Origin: JBBREP01 sp963716525
GTDB lineage: Bacteria; Actinomycetota; Acidimicrobiia; IMCC26256; PALSA-610
DNA: 64,000 nt
Assembly (NCBI GenBank): GCA_963716525.1
Contig: OY970315.1
Coordinates: 3,906,001 to 3,970,000, forward strand
Direction: 5' to 3'
A model generated the notes under the pieces. The model was not told the origin of the DNA. It did no database searches and saw nothing but the letters and a program-made list of their open reading frames with translations. Position 1 is the stretch's first letter. Each line of letters starts with the position of its first letter. Of the stretch, positions 23,810 to 32,779 are shown piece after piece. The translations under genes were made by a program, and so were the position numbers.

Positions 23810-25789
23810 ATGCGAGGGCAGGGCAAGCGGACGGTGCGACAGTTCGCCGGCTTCGCGGTGGTCCTGCTGCTCCCGGTGATTTTCCTCGGCACCTTGCTGG
23901 CCCGCAACCTCGCCAAGGAGGCGGAATCGACCGCCTTGCGCAACGGCGTCTTCCATGCCCGAGCGATCGCGACCGCGGCGATCGCCTCGCAGCTCGGCGG
24001 GCACGCGCTCGACCATGGCGTGGGGCCCACTGAACGCGCCCGCCTCACCGCCACCACCGGGCCGCTGCTCGAGGACGGCACGGTCCTCAGCCTGCGGGTC
24101 CGTGACCCCGAGGGCCGCATCGTGTTCGACGCACGCCACCCGCGTGCGCTCCCGAGCGCGCCGGACGGCAACGAGGAGGTCAAGCAGGCCGCAGCAGGGC
24201 ACGTCGTCGCCGATCGCACCCGGCTCGGCGCCGACCCGATCGACGGCGCCGTCTCGAGCGGACCGGAGGCGATCGAGATCTATCTCGCGCTGCGGCCACC
24301 GGGCGCACACGGGCACGTGGTCGGCGTGCTCGAGCTCTACCTACCGTTCGCGCCGATCGCGGCCGCCAGCAACGCCTCGACGCACCACGTGTACGAGGTG
24401 CTCGCGATCGCCCTCGCGCTCCTGTGGCTGATGCTCGGCGTGATCATGTGGCTCGTCACCCGCCGGCTTCGCCGTGAGAGCGCGCGCAACGAGCACCTCG
24501 CGCTCCACGACACGCTCACCGGCCTGCCGAATCGCGCGCTTTTCGGTGACCGGGTCGAGCAGGCGTTGCGCGAGGCGCAGCGGAACGGGCGTGACGTCGC
24601 CGTGGCGATCGTCGACCTCGACCGCTTCAAGGAGGTCAACGACACGCTCGGTCATACGAACGGCGACCGTTTCCTCTGCCACATCGCAAATCACCTGCAG
24701 ACTGCGCTGCGGCCCGGCGACACCGTCGCCCGGCTCGGCGGCGACGAGTTCGGTCTGGTGCTACCGCACGTCGACGAGCGTGACGTCACCGCCGTGCTGC
24801 AACGCGTCAGCGAAGCGGTCGCCGTGGAGATCGAGCTCGCGGGGATCCCGGTCGGTGCGGAAGCGAGCATCGGTTGGACGTTGTATCCGGAGGACAGCGA
24901 CGACGCACGCACGCTGCTGCAGTTCGCCGACGTGGCGATGTACGCGGCGAAGACCGGCCGCATCGACATGATCCGCTACGACCCCGAGCTCGACCGCTTC
25001 GACCCCTCGCGACTCGGTCTCGTGAGCGACCTGCGCCGCGCGATCGCCGGCGACGAGCTCGAGCTCTACTACCAACCGAAGATCGAGATCGCTACCGGCC
25101 TCGTCACCGCGTTCGAGGCCCTCCTGCGCTGGAACCATCCCACACGCGGGCTGCTCGCACCGGCGGACTTCCTGCCGGTCGCCGAGTCGACCGGCCTCAT
25201 CGCGCCGCTCACGAGCTGGGTCGTCGACCACGCGATCGAGCAGATCGCACACTGGGGCGACCACTACCGCTCGCTGCACCTCGCGGTGAACATCTCGGCG
25301 CGGAACCTGCGTGACGAGCATCTCGCCGAGTTCGTGTTCGACCGCTTGCACACCCACGGCGTACATCCGACGCAGCTCCTGCTCGAGCTCACCGAGACGT
25401 CGGTGGTCACCGACCACGCCCGCGCCGAGCACCTGCTGCGCGCACTCGCGAGCGGCGGTGTGCACGTGAGCATCGACGACTTCGGCCAGGGCTACACATC
25501 GCTCGGCTTCCTGGGCCACCTGCCCGTGTCGGAGCTGAAGATCGACCGCATGTTCGTGGTCGCGATGCAGGCGAGCGCCGAGGACCGGGCCATCGTTGCA
25601 TCGGTGATCGAGCTCGGCCACCAGCTCGGGTTGACGGTGGTGGCCGAAGGCGTGGAGACCGCGTCGGTGCTGCGCGAGCTCGACGAGCTGGGCTGCGACA
25701 TCGCGCAGGGCTACTACTTCGCCCGCCCGATGCGGGTCGACGAGGTGGAGCCTTGGCTCGAGCAGTACGGCGCCCGGGCGCGCGTCTGA
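23810..25789 (+). CDS. bifunctional diguanylate cyclase/phosphodiesterase (GGDEF-EAL)
   Basis: About 659 residues: TM helix (FAGFAVVLLLPVIFLGTLLA), a periplasmic sensor of about 160 residues, a second TM helix (LAIALALLWLMLGVIMWLV), GGDEF, then EAL. The cyclase signature LGGDEFGLV is intact and preceded by an inhibitory-site RPGD five residues before GGDEF. The EAL active site is also complete: FEALLRW, NISARNL, LELTET, IDDFGQGYTSL, LKIDRMF, EGVE and AQGYYF. Both making and degrading c-di-GMP are therefore possible, chosen by the extracytoplasmic ligand. ATG 23810 is used; GTG 23792 is possible. It is convergent with a secreted GH114 gene. Confidence 0.93.
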   Translation: MRGQGKRTVRQFAGFAVVLLLPVIFLGTLLARNLAKEAESTALRNGVFHARAIATAAIASQLGGHALDHGVGPTERARLTATTGPLLEDGTVLSLRVRDPEGRIVFDARHPRALPSAPDGNEEVKQAAAGHVVADRTRLGADPIDGAVSSGPEAIEIYLALRPPGAHGHVVGVLELYLPFAPIAAASNASTHHVYEVLAIALALLWLMLGVIMWLVTRRLRRESARNEHLALHDTLTGLPNRALFGDRVEQALREAQRNGRDVAVAIVDLDRFKEVNDTLGHTNGDRFLCHIANHLQTALRPGDTVARLGGDEFGLVLPHVDERDVTAVLQRVSEAVAVEIELAGIPVGAEASIGWTLYPEDSDDARTLLQFADVAMYAAKTGRIDMIRYDPELDRFDPSRLGLVSDLRRAIAGDELELYYQPKIEIATGLVTAFEALLRWNHPTRGLLAPADFLPVAESTGLIAPLTSWVVDHAIEQIAHWGDHYRSLHLAVNISARNLRDEHLAEFVFDRLHTHGVHPTQLLLELTETSVVTDHARAEHLLRALASGGVHVSIDDFGQGYTSLGFLGHLPVSELKIDRMFVVAMQASAEDRAIVASVIELGHQLGLTVVAEGVETASVLRELDELGCDIAQGYYFARPMRVDEVEPWLEQYGARARV

Positions 25790-25801
25790 CGTACCCGCGG
25801 T

Positions 25802-27118
25802 TCAGTTACAGGGTGTGTACGGCGTCGCGAGCAGCGCGAGGGCCTTGCGGATCGCGCTGCGGCCTGCCGCGATCGCCGGCCGGCAGAACGTCGACAGCGC
25901 CGTGCTGTACTCCACCTGGGCGACCGCCTTGCCGCGCGCGATCCAGGCGTCGTAGCCGTCGCACTCCTTGTACTGCTGGCACTGCTCGTTGACCGCGAAC
26001 TCGAACCACGGCTCGAGCTGGGTGAGCTGGGCAATGTCGTTCTTCAAACCCACCGCCAGCCCGTGCGCGTGCGCGACGTCGGCGAGCGCGCGGTCGAACT
26101 CGACCTGCTGCGCGGGACTCACCGGGAAGCCGGAGTGGTTGAACACGGCCTCGACATTGTCGTACTCGACGGCATCGAAGCCCGCCGCGGCACAACGTTG
26201 CACGCGGGCGTCGATGATGGGCAGGAGCACGTCGAGGCGGCGGATGTCGACCCAGCGCTCCCCCGGCCAGCCGTTGCGGGCGCCGCGCACGGCCGCCGGG
26301 TACGCCGCCGCGTCGGGCCTCCAGTCCTCCCACGTGCCCGCGTCGACGTAACAGATCGCGTGCGCGCCCTCGGCGTGGATCGCGTCGACGGTGCCCGCAG
26401 CGGGCGTCGTTCCGTCGGCCTCGTACAGGTCGATGTCGAACACTTCGGGGCGCACCGGCGCGCCGCCGGTCCACGGGACGGCCGTGATGCCGGTGTCGAC
26501 AGGCGGCTGGAGCTGGTACTGCCAGCGCGTGCCGACGGCGGGTTTCCACCCTGCGAACGCCGGCTCGCTGCCGTAGCTGAGCTCGATCCACTCCGCGTCG
26601 AGGCTGAGCGTCGACGGCTTGTTCGCCGACACGGCGCGCACCTCGAGCGCACCCGTGGGCGACACGTACGGTGTGAATGGTCCGGCCGGATAGAAGCGCA
26701 GCGTGTACGGGCTTGCGCTCCCGACCTCGATGTTGTCGCCGAGCCTCGTCCAGCGACGCGTCGTGAAGTTACGCACGAACCACGACCATCGCTGCTGCTT
26801 GCGTATGGGCGAGACCACGTTGGCCTTCACCGTGAGCGCCCAGATCGCCGCCGCGCTCACGCCGGCCGGAAGCTGGTAGGTGAGGTAGCTGCGCGTCACG
26901 CCCGGACCGAGCTGCAGCGTCGAGCCGTCGATCGCCTGCACCGCCGCGAGGCCGCCGACCGCGCTGCCGTGCTCGATCGTGACTCCGACGGGTGCGAGCG
27001 TGGCGCTGCCGCTGCCGGCAGCGGCTGGGCGGGCGCTCGACGCCGCGCCGAGCCCGGCGGCCAGGAGCGCACTCGCCGCGACGCCGCTCACCCACCGTCC
27101 CCTGCGCACGCCGTGCAT
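25802..27118 (-). CDS. secreted GH114-type glycoside hydrolase (endo-alpha-1,4-polygalactosaminidase-like)
   Basis: A 438-residue protein starting at ATG 27118 with a Sec signal peptide (RRGRW, then ASALLAAGLGAASSARPAAA). Residues 35-190 form a beta-sandwich of the DNRLRE/carbohydrate-binding sort, and residues 200-438 form a GH114 TIM barrel with DIDLYEADG, HAICYVDAGTWEDWRPD, GFDAVEYDNVEAV (catalytic acidic residues) and AVGLKNDIAQL. GH114 enzymes cut galactosamine-rich polymers, and a related domain occurs in PelA of the c-di-GMP-controlled Pel exopolysaccharide system. The convergent neighbour is a c-di-GMP enzyme (stop-to-stop spacing 12 bases), suggesting matrix turnover. Confidence 0.85.
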   Translation of the reverse strand: MHGVRRGRWVSGVAASALLAAGLGAASSARPAAAGSGSATLAPVGVTIEHGSAVGGLAAVQAIDGSTLQLGPGVTRSYLTYQLPAGVSAAAIWALTVKANVVSPIRKQQRWSWFVRNFTTRRWTRLGDNIEVGSASPYTLRFYPAGPFTPYVSPTGALEVRAVSANKPSTLSLDAEWIELSYGSEPAFAGWKPAVGTRWQYQLQPPVDTGITAVPWTGGAPVRPEVFDIDLYEADGTTPAAGTVDAIHAEGAHAICYVDAGTWEDWRPDAAAYPAAVRGARNGWPGERWVDIRRLDVLLPIIDARVQRCAAAGFDAVEYDNVEAVFNHSGFPVSPAQQVEFDRALADVAHAHGLAVGLKNDIAQLTQLEPWFEFAVNEQCQQYKECDGYDAWIARGKAVAQVEYSTALSTFCRPAIAAGRSAIRKALALLATPYTPCN

Positions 27119-27180
27119 CGTACGCGCTGGGAGCGAGAACGGATCGAGTTCGTGTCGTAGCACTGTGCGAACATGTCCCT

Positions 27181-27885
27181 GTGGAGTTCGAGGCGGTGAT
27201 CTTCGACTACTACGGCACGGTGGCCGAGCACGACGGTTCGGGCGTCTCCCTCGCCTCACTGCTCGCCGGCCGGGGCTACCACCTGCCCGGCGAGCTGGCC
27301 CGCTACTACTGGCAGGACGGCATCGACGGCAAGGAGCACATGGAGCACTCCCAGAGCCGCGAGCACTACCAGGCGTGGCGGCGGGCGTGGCTCCACCGGC
27401 TGCTCGACGAGTGCGCGGTGCCCCGCGCCGAGCACGAGGAGATCGAGGCCGCGCTCACCGACCCGGCGGCGCGGGGCCGCATGGTCGCGCGGCCCGAGGC
27501 GCACCAGGTGCTCGCCGCGCTGGCCGACCACCAGATCGCGATCGCGATCTGCTCGAACTGGGACTGGGACCTGCGCGAGTCGATCGACGAGTCGGGCCTC
27601 GTCGCCGAGTTCGACGTCGTCGTCTCGTCGGCGTGGGTCGGGGCCCGTAAGCCCCACGAACGCATCTACCGGCACACGCTGCATGCGCTCGGCGTCGCTC
27701 CCGAGCGGGCGCTGTTCGTCGGCGACACGTGGGCCTGCGACGTCGACGGTCCCCGCCGCATGGGGATGACGCCGCTCTACGTCCGGGGCGGGCACCGCGA
27801 GCCCGACCACACCGCGCCGGCCGATGCGATGCCGGCGGAGCTCGTCGACGTGCTCGAGCGAGTCGACCTCACCGCGCGCCGCTGA
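27181..27885 (+). CDS. HAD-superfamily hydrolase, haloacid-dehalogenase-type
   Basis: A 234-residue HAD protein. Motif I is FDYYGTV: the nucleophile Asp9 is present, but the general acid/base at +2 is Tyr11, as in L-2-haloacid dehalogenases (DxY), not Asp as in phosphatases. Motif II is ICSNWD, motif III Lys is in ARKPHERIY, and motif IV is FVGDTWACDVDG. Dehalogenase-like or other C-X hydrolysis is therefore possible, though many DxY members remain uncharacterised. The GTG at 27181 has no clear Shine-Dalgarno. It is divergent from the GH114 gene and convergent with the VOC gene, ending one base before its stop codon. Confidence 0.88.
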   Translation: MEFEAVIFDYYGTVAEHDGSGVSLASLLAGRGYHLPGELARYYWQDGIDGKEHMEHSQSREHYQAWRRAWLHRLLDECAVPRAEHEEIEAALTDPAARGRMVARPEAHQVLAALADHQIAIAICSNWDWDLRESIDESGLVAEFDVVVSSAWVGARKPHERIYRHTLHALGVAPERALFVGDTWACDVDGPRRMGMTPLYVRGGHREPDHTAPADAMPAELVDVLERVDLTARR

Positions 27886-27886
27886 G

Positions 27887-28276
27887 CTAGGTGTAGCTGC
27901 GCAACTCCACCACGTTGCCGTCGGGATCGCGCACGTAGAGGCTGCGCGCGTATCCCTGCGCACCGAACAGTCCGTCCGTCGGGCCGCTCGCCACCTCGAC
28001 GGCGCCTGACGACGCGAGCGCGTCGAGGTCGGTCGGCTCGATCACGAGACAGAAGTGATCCACGTTCCGGCCGACCCCCGCGCCCTCGGCCATCGCCGCT
28101 GGGAACAGGTCGATGATCGTGGTGGGTGTGATCCGCACCGACGGGAACAACACCTCGCCGCGCCGCCACTCGTCGAGCCGTTCCGGTTCGAGCCCGAGCA
28201 CGCCCGCGTAGAACCCGAGCGACCGTTCGACATCACGAGATACCAGCACGATGTGATCGAGCCCGACCACCTTCAT
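27887..28276 (-). CDS. VOC-superfamily (glyoxalase/dioxygenase fold) protein
   Basis: A 129-residue protein of two beta-alpha-beta-beta-beta modules. It begins VGLDHIVLVSRDVERSLGFYAGVLGLE and ends YVRDPDGNVVELRSY; metal-ligand-type residues are His9, the His in VDHFCLV and the terminal Glu. It could be an isomerase/epimerase (methylmalonyl-CoA epimerase-like), glyoxalase or extradiol dioxygenase; the sequence does not decide. ATGA overlap with the acyl-CoA dehydrogenase upstream in the operon suggests action on a CoA-linked product. Confidence 0.87.
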   Translation of the reverse strand: MKVVGLDHIVLVSRDVERSLGFYAGVLGLEPERLDEWRRGEVLFPSVRITPTTIIDLFPAAMAEGAGVGRNVDHFCLVIEPTDLDALASSGAVEVASGPTDGLFGAQGYARSLYVRDPDGNVVELRSYT

Positions 28277-29406
28277 CGCGGGAGCCCCAGCATGCGTTCG
28301 CCGATGATCGTGCGCTGCACCTCGCTCGTGCCGCCGGCGATCGACGCGGCCTTGCTCCACAGCCACTGGCGTTGCCACGGGCCGGTGAGCGGCGCCCGCT
28401 CCGCTTCGAGCGCGAGCGCGGCGGTGGAGAGATGCTGGGTGGTGTCGGTCCACTGCAACTTCGTGACGCTCGACTCCGGCCCCGGAGCGATGCCGTGGGA
28501 GAGCCGCGAGAGCGTGCGCCAGTTGTGCAAGCGGAGCACGCGCAGCTCTACGAACGACTGCGCGAGCGCGTCGGCGTGCTCCACGTCGTCGAGCGCAGCG
28601 CGCTCGGCCGCGAGCGCGTACAGCTCGTCGAGGAACACCTCGTGCACCACCTGCTCCTTGAACGGGAAGCTGGTACCGCGTTCGTGGGCCAGTGTGGTGT
28701 TGGCGACGGCCCATCCGTTGTGCAGCTCGCCCACGAGATGGTCGTCGGGCACGAACACCTCGTCGAGGAACACCTCGTTGAACTCGGCTTCGCCGGTGAT
28801 CTGCACGAGGGGCCGGATCGTGATGCCGGGCGCCCCCATCGGCACCACGAGGTACGAGATGCCTTTGTGCTTCCCGGCTTCCGGATCGGTGCGGGCCAGG
28901 CAGATGCCGAACGCGGCGAACTGCGCGTAGCTCGTCCACACCTTCTGGCCCGACACGAGGAAGCCGCCCTCGACCTTCTCCGCGCGCGTGCGCAGCGACG
29001 CGAGGTCGCTGCCCGCCTCGGGTTCGGAGAAGAGCTGGCACCAGATCTCCGAGGCGTCGAGGATGGACGCGAGCCAGCGCGCTTTCTGGGCCTCGCTGCC
29101 GTGGGCGAGCAGCGTGGGGCCGGCGAGGTTGATGCCGACCCGGTTGACGGGCTGCGGCGCCTTCGACCGCGCGTACTCCATGTTGAAGATCGCCACGTGC
29201 ACCGGCGGCGCGCCCCGGCCGCCGTACTCGTGCGGCCAGTGCACACCCACCCAGCGATCGGCGGCGAGGCGGGCCTGCCAGGCCCGGCCCCACGCGACCT
29301 CCTCCTCGACGGAGGGGAACTGCGGCGCGGGCTCGACGTTGGCGGCCAGCCACGCGCGCACTTCAGCCGCGAACGCCTCCTCCTCGGCCGAGAACGACAG
29401 GTCCAT
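28273..29406 (-). CDS. acyl-CoA dehydrogenase (FadE)
   Basis: A 377-residue acyl-CoA dehydrogenase: N-terminal helical domain from MDLSFSAEEEAFAAEVR, FAD-contact strand LFSEPEAGSDLASLRTRA, QKVWTSYAQFAAF, and the C-terminal SIAGGTSEVQRTIIGERMLGLPR. The catalytic-base position cannot be assigned with certainty. It sits between fadD (1-bp TGATG overlap) and the VOC gene (4-bp overlap), a tightly coupled operon: activation to acyl-CoA, alpha-beta dehydrogenation, then a VOC step. Related to mycobacterial FadE enzymes of lipid or sterol degradation. Confidence 0.92.
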   Translation of the reverse strand: MDLSFSAEEEAFAAEVRAWLAANVEPAPQFPSVEEEVAWGRAWQARLAADRWVGVHWPHEYGGRGAPPVHVAIFNMEYARSKAPQPVNRVGINLAGPTLLAHGSEAQKARWLASILDASEIWCQLFSEPEAGSDLASLRTRAEKVEGGFLVSGQKVWTSYAQFAAFGICLARTDPEAGKHKGISYLVVPMGAPGITIRPLVQITGEAEFNEVFLDEVFVPDDHLVGELHNGWAVANTTLAHERGTSFPFKEQVVHEVFLDELYALAAERAALDDVEHADALAQSFVELRVLRLHNWRTLSRLSHGIAPGPESSVTKLQWTDTTQHLSTAALALEAERAPLTGPWQRQWLWSKAASIAGGTSEVQRTIIGERMLGLPR

Positions 29407-31163
29407 CAGAGGTCCCAGAATCGCAGCCGGTCGTGGTGCTCGAAGGCGGCGCGCAACTCCGCCTCGCGCGCCGCCGTGAACGGCACGTACTCGCCGGCAC
29501 CGCGCTCGCGAATCCACACCGTGTCGCCGTTGCAGCGGTCGGAGCGGTACTTCTCGTGCTGCAGCGTGCGCTTCACGATCTTGTTCGTTCCGGTCGTCGG
29601 CGGCTCCTTCATGATGCGCACGTACCGCGGGCGCCACTTCGGTCCGATCGCGGCGATGCCGTCGAGCCACCGCGCGAACTCGGCGCCGTCGAACGACGCA
29701 TCGTCGGCGAGCACGAGTCCGGCCATCACCTGATCACCGGCGGCTTCGTCGGGCACGCCGTAGGCCGCGGCCACGATCACACCGGGCGCCGACCGCAGTG
29801 CTTCCTCGATCGGCGCGGCAGTGAAGTTCTCCCCGTCGACACGGATCCAGTCGGCGTTGCGCCCCGCGAAGTAGAGGTAGCCGTTCGCGTCGAAGTAGCC
29901 GAGGTCCCCCGACCAGTACCAGCCGAAGCGCGACGTCTTCGCGGTGGCGTCGTCGTTCTTGTAGTAGCCCTCGAACGGTCCGACGCCGGCGATGTTCACG
30001 ATCTCGCCCACACAGTCGGCCGCGTTCACGAGACGGCCGTCGGCATCGAACTCGCCGACCGGCTTGGCATCGCCGTCGTCGTCGACGACCTTGACCGTGT
30101 CGGCCGGCCGGCCCAGTGCCGTGGGCGGCGTGGTGGCGTCGCGGTTCACCGCGATGCCACCCTCAGTGGCGCCGTACGAGTCGATGACCTCGATGCCGTA
30201 GCGCGACGCGAACTTCGCGACCACTTCCGGCGATCCCTCGTTGCCGAACGCAATGCGGATCGTGTTGTCGGCGTCGTCGGGTTGCTCCGGCGTCGCGAGC
30301 AAGTACGCGAGCGGCTTGCCGGTGTAGCTGAAATAGGTGGGCCGGTAGTGCCGCACGTCGGGGAGCCAGCCACGGGCGGAGAACTTCCGGGCCAGTGCGC
30401 ACGCGCAGCCCGCGACGACCGTGGGCGCCCAACCCACCTGCACCGCGTTCGAGTGGAACAACGGCATCGCCACATAGCTGCAGTCGTCGGCACCGAGATC
30501 CATTAGGATCGCCATGCGGTTGCCGGTGACCATCAGACGCCGCTGCGAGCAGATGACCGCCTTCGGCGCGTCGCTCGTGCCCGACGTGAAGATCAGCGCC
30601 CAGATCGAGTCGACGTCGGGCTGCAAGCCCGGATCGCGGCTCTCCGCCTCGGCGAGTGCCGCCGACAACGGCGGCCCCAGCGTGCCCGGCGTGTCGTCGA
30701 AGCGATCGCTCACCAGGGTCGGCGGGAGGTCGCCGGCGATCGACGCCAACAGCTCCTCGTGGCGCGGCTCGGTGATCACGAGACCGCAGTCGGTGTGGCG
30801 GGCGTCGCGCAGCAGGTGCTCGCCCCGGCGGGTGTGGTTCAGCCCCACGACCGCGCCGCCGATCAGCGCGGCGCCGCCGAAGAGGAACAGGTAGTCGGGC
30901 GTGTTGTCGAGCAGTACGCCGACGTGGCGCGGCGCGCCCTCCGGCAGCCGCGCCAGCAGGAGCTGCGCCACCCGGCACGACTCGTCGTAATACTGGCCGT
31001 GGGTCCAGGTGCCATCGCCGAACTTGATCGCGATCCGGTCGCGATAGGCGGGGTCGGTGCCGTTGCGCCGGAGCAGGGCGGCGGCGTTGGGCGCGACGAG
31101 CGGGGCCTGGCCGGGTGCGGGAGCGGTGCGGGATTGGCGGGGTGACGTTGGCGAGACGGTCAT
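29406..31163 (-). CDS. acyl-CoA synthetase (AMP-binding, FadD17-like)
   Basis: A 585-residue adenylate-forming enzyme. The AMP-binding P-loop is IFTSGTSDAPKAVICSQ, A5 is DSYGATEGG, A7/A8 is WYWSGDLGYFDANGYLYFAGRNADWIRVDGENF, and the catalytic Lys lies in TGTNKIVKRTL (A10). It ligates CoA to a carboxylate with ATP. The pattern resembles mycobacterial FadD17. It heads an operon with the acyl-CoA dehydrogenase and VOC genes. A TACGTT on the minus strand nine bases before the ATG may be its -10 element. Confidence 0.93.
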   Translation of the reverse strand: MTVSPTSPRQSRTAPAPGQAPLVAPNAAALLRRNGTDPAYRDRIAIKFGDGTWTHGQYYDESCRVAQLLLARLPEGAPRHVGVLLDNTPDYLFLFGGAALIGGAVVGLNHTRRGEHLLRDARHTDCGLVITEPRHEELLASIAGDLPPTLVSDRFDDTPGTLGPPLSAALAEAESRDPGLQPDVDSIWALIFTSGTSDAPKAVICSQRRLMVTGNRMAILMDLGADDCSYVAMPLFHSNAVQVGWAPTVVAGCACALARKFSARGWLPDVRHYRPTYFSYTGKPLAYLLATPEQPDDADNTIRIAFGNEGSPEVVAKFASRYGIEVIDSYGATEGGIAVNRDATTPPTALGRPADTVKVVDDDGDAKPVGEFDADGRLVNAADCVGEIVNIAGVGPFEGYYKNDDATAKTSRFGWYWSGDLGYFDANGYLYFAGRNADWIRVDGENFTAAPIEEALRSAPGVIVAAAYGVPDEAAGDQVMAGLVLADDASFDGAEFARWLDGIAAIGPKWRPRYVRIMKEPPTTGTNKIVKRTLQHEKYRSDRCNGDTVWIRERGAGEYVPFTAAREAELRAAFEHHDRLRFWDL

Positions 31164-31231
31164 CGGGAGTCGAACGTATCGCCCGCGCCGCAGCGACGCC
31201 CTTTTCCGCCGCCCGTGCCGACTCGGTCACC

Positions 31232-31237
31232 TAGCCT
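31232..31237 (+). promoter_or_regulatory. -10 element TAGCCT of a leaderless promoter
   Basis: TAGCCT ends eight bases before GTG 31246. It is divergent from the fadD promoter, with about 80 bases between start codons. Confidence 0.45.
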
Positions 31238-31245
31238 CGCCGGCC

Positions 31246-32097
31246 GTGGGTGACCTCGGGCTCGACACCACCATCAGCGGCGGCGGCGGCGCGTACACCG
31301 CCACGCTGTCGCGCGACTGGGAGATCTGGGGTCCGCAGGGTGGCTACGTCGCCTCCTTCGCGCTGCGGGCCGCGGGCGCGCACTGCGGGCTCCCGCGCCC
31401 GGCGAGCCTCGTCGGCCACTTCCTCGGCGTCGCGAGCTTCGACGAGCCGATCGAGATCGCGTGCACCACGCTGCGCACCGCTAAGACCGCGCAGTCGGTA
31501 CGCGCATCGATCAGCCAAGCGGGCCGGCCGGTGTTCGAGGCGCTCGTGTGGGGCACCGCCACGGGCCTGCGGGGGCTCGAACACCAGCACGCGGCCAGGC
31601 CCGACTCGCCGCACTGGTCGGGGCTGCCCACGGTCCAGGAACGGCTCGAGGCCATGGGCGAGAAGTGGGAGGCGTGGTTCCCGTTCTGGGAGAACTTCGA
31701 ACAGCGCCCGCCGCAGTGGCGCACCGACTGGAACGACCGCGCACCGGGCACCGAGCCGCCCGAATGGTCGCAGTGGCTGCGATACGTCCCCACCCCGTCG
31801 TTCGACGATCCGTGGCTCGACGCGTGCCGGCTCCTGATCGTCGTCGACGTGGGCAGCTGGCCGGCTGTGCAGGCGCACCACAACGTCGAGGATCTCATCG
31901 CACCGAGCATCGACCTCGCCTGCGAGTTCCACCGCATCGACCCGAAGGCCGAGTGGCTGTTCGCATTCGGCAGCTCACCCTCCTCCGATGCCGGCCTCGT
32001 CAGCACGCACCAGTCGGTCTACGCCGACGACGGCAGGCTGCTCGCGAGCGGTGTCAGCCAGCTGTTGTGCCGCCCGTCGGCCGGTCGGCGCGGCTGA
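31246..32097 (+). CDS. acyl-CoA thioesterase (TesB-like double hot-dog)
   Basis: A 283-residue protein with two hot-dog repeats. The N-terminal repeat has ATLSRDWEIWGPQGGYVASFALRAAG, typical of the TesB-like acyl-CoA thioesterase group (Gly-Gly-Tyr motif before the long helix); the C-terminal repeat has SIDLACEFHRIDPKAEWLFAFGSSPSSDAGL and ends in SVYADDGRLLASGVSQLLC. It would hydrolyse acyl-CoA to acid and CoA. It is the first gene of a plus-strand operon and divergent from fadD, so the pair can activate and release the same acyl group. Confidence 0.87.
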   Translation: MGDLGLDTTISGGGGAYTATLSRDWEIWGPQGGYVASFALRAAGAHCGLPRPASLVGHFLGVASFDEPIEIACTTLRTAKTAQSVRASISQAGRPVFEALVWGTATGLRGLEHQHAARPDSPHWSGLPTVQERLEAMGEKWEAWFPFWENFEQRPPQWRTDWNDRAPGTEPPEWSQWLRYVPTPSFDDPWLDACRLLIVVDVGSWPAVQAHHNVEDLIAPSIDLACEFHRIDPKAEWLFAFGSSPSSDAGLVSTHQSVYADDGRLLASGVSQLLCRPSAGRRG

Positions 32098-32124
32098 ACC
32101 CGCACGCGTGTGCGAGAGTTCGGT

Positions 32125-32779
32125 ATGGAGGATCGCCTCTCCCCCGGTCTCTACCTCGAGCTCACCGACAACAATCTCGACGGCTACGCCGCGGACCGGG
32201 TACCGCGACTGCTCGAGGATCCGAACGTCCTCGGGGCCACGTGGTGGCGCAACGTGCATCGCGACCGCGACGACCTCCACGCGCGAGCTCGACGAGTTCT
32301 CGCACCTCGGCGTGTACGAGGTAGGCGCGGGCTTCGTGCCACCGTCGTTGCCCGACGGTGTGCGCGGCCTGCACATGGTGCGCACCGGCCGGCCCGGCCA
32401 GGGCACGATCAGCGGCCGGCCCACCATCGGCCTCTCGCTCGTGCTGATCTCGCCGCACGAGGAGGCCCGCGCCCAGGACCTGCGCGACTGGGCCGACTTC
32501 GTGCACATCCGCCACATCGCCGAGGCCGCGGTCCCCGGCTACACCATGATCACGCCGTACGTGAACGCGGAGCCGGGCGGCCACCCGCGCTTCATGCACC
32601 TCTACGAGATGGACTGCCGCGATCCCGAGCGGGCGTTCAAGTCGATGACGCCAATGGTGGCGGCGCGCATGGGCGGCGCCCGTTCCGACTACTTCCGCAA
32701 CTGGGCGGACGGTCCGAGCCTCAGGATCATGTACGTGAACTCGTTCGCGCGCGCCGGCGAGGCGCGGGCCACGAGATGA
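32125..32779 (+). CDS. EthD-like/dimeric alpha-beta barrel protein, frameshifted
   Basis: The N-terminal 50 residues (MEDRLSPGLYLELTDNN, GATWWRNVHRDRDDL) are in one frame and the remainder (RELDEFSHLGVYEVGAGF to the stop) in the next. The whole span has one base too many, so a single inserted base near 32274-32283 explains it; the repaired protein has about 217 residues. Two similar halves, each with strand-helix-strand patterns (ADFVHIRHIAEAAVPGY; FMHLYEMDCRDPERAFKSMTP), suggest a duplicated ferredoxin-like EthD/NIPSNAP fold. The function is unknown. Its ATGA overlap with the nitroreductase indicates co-translation. Confidence 0.65.
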
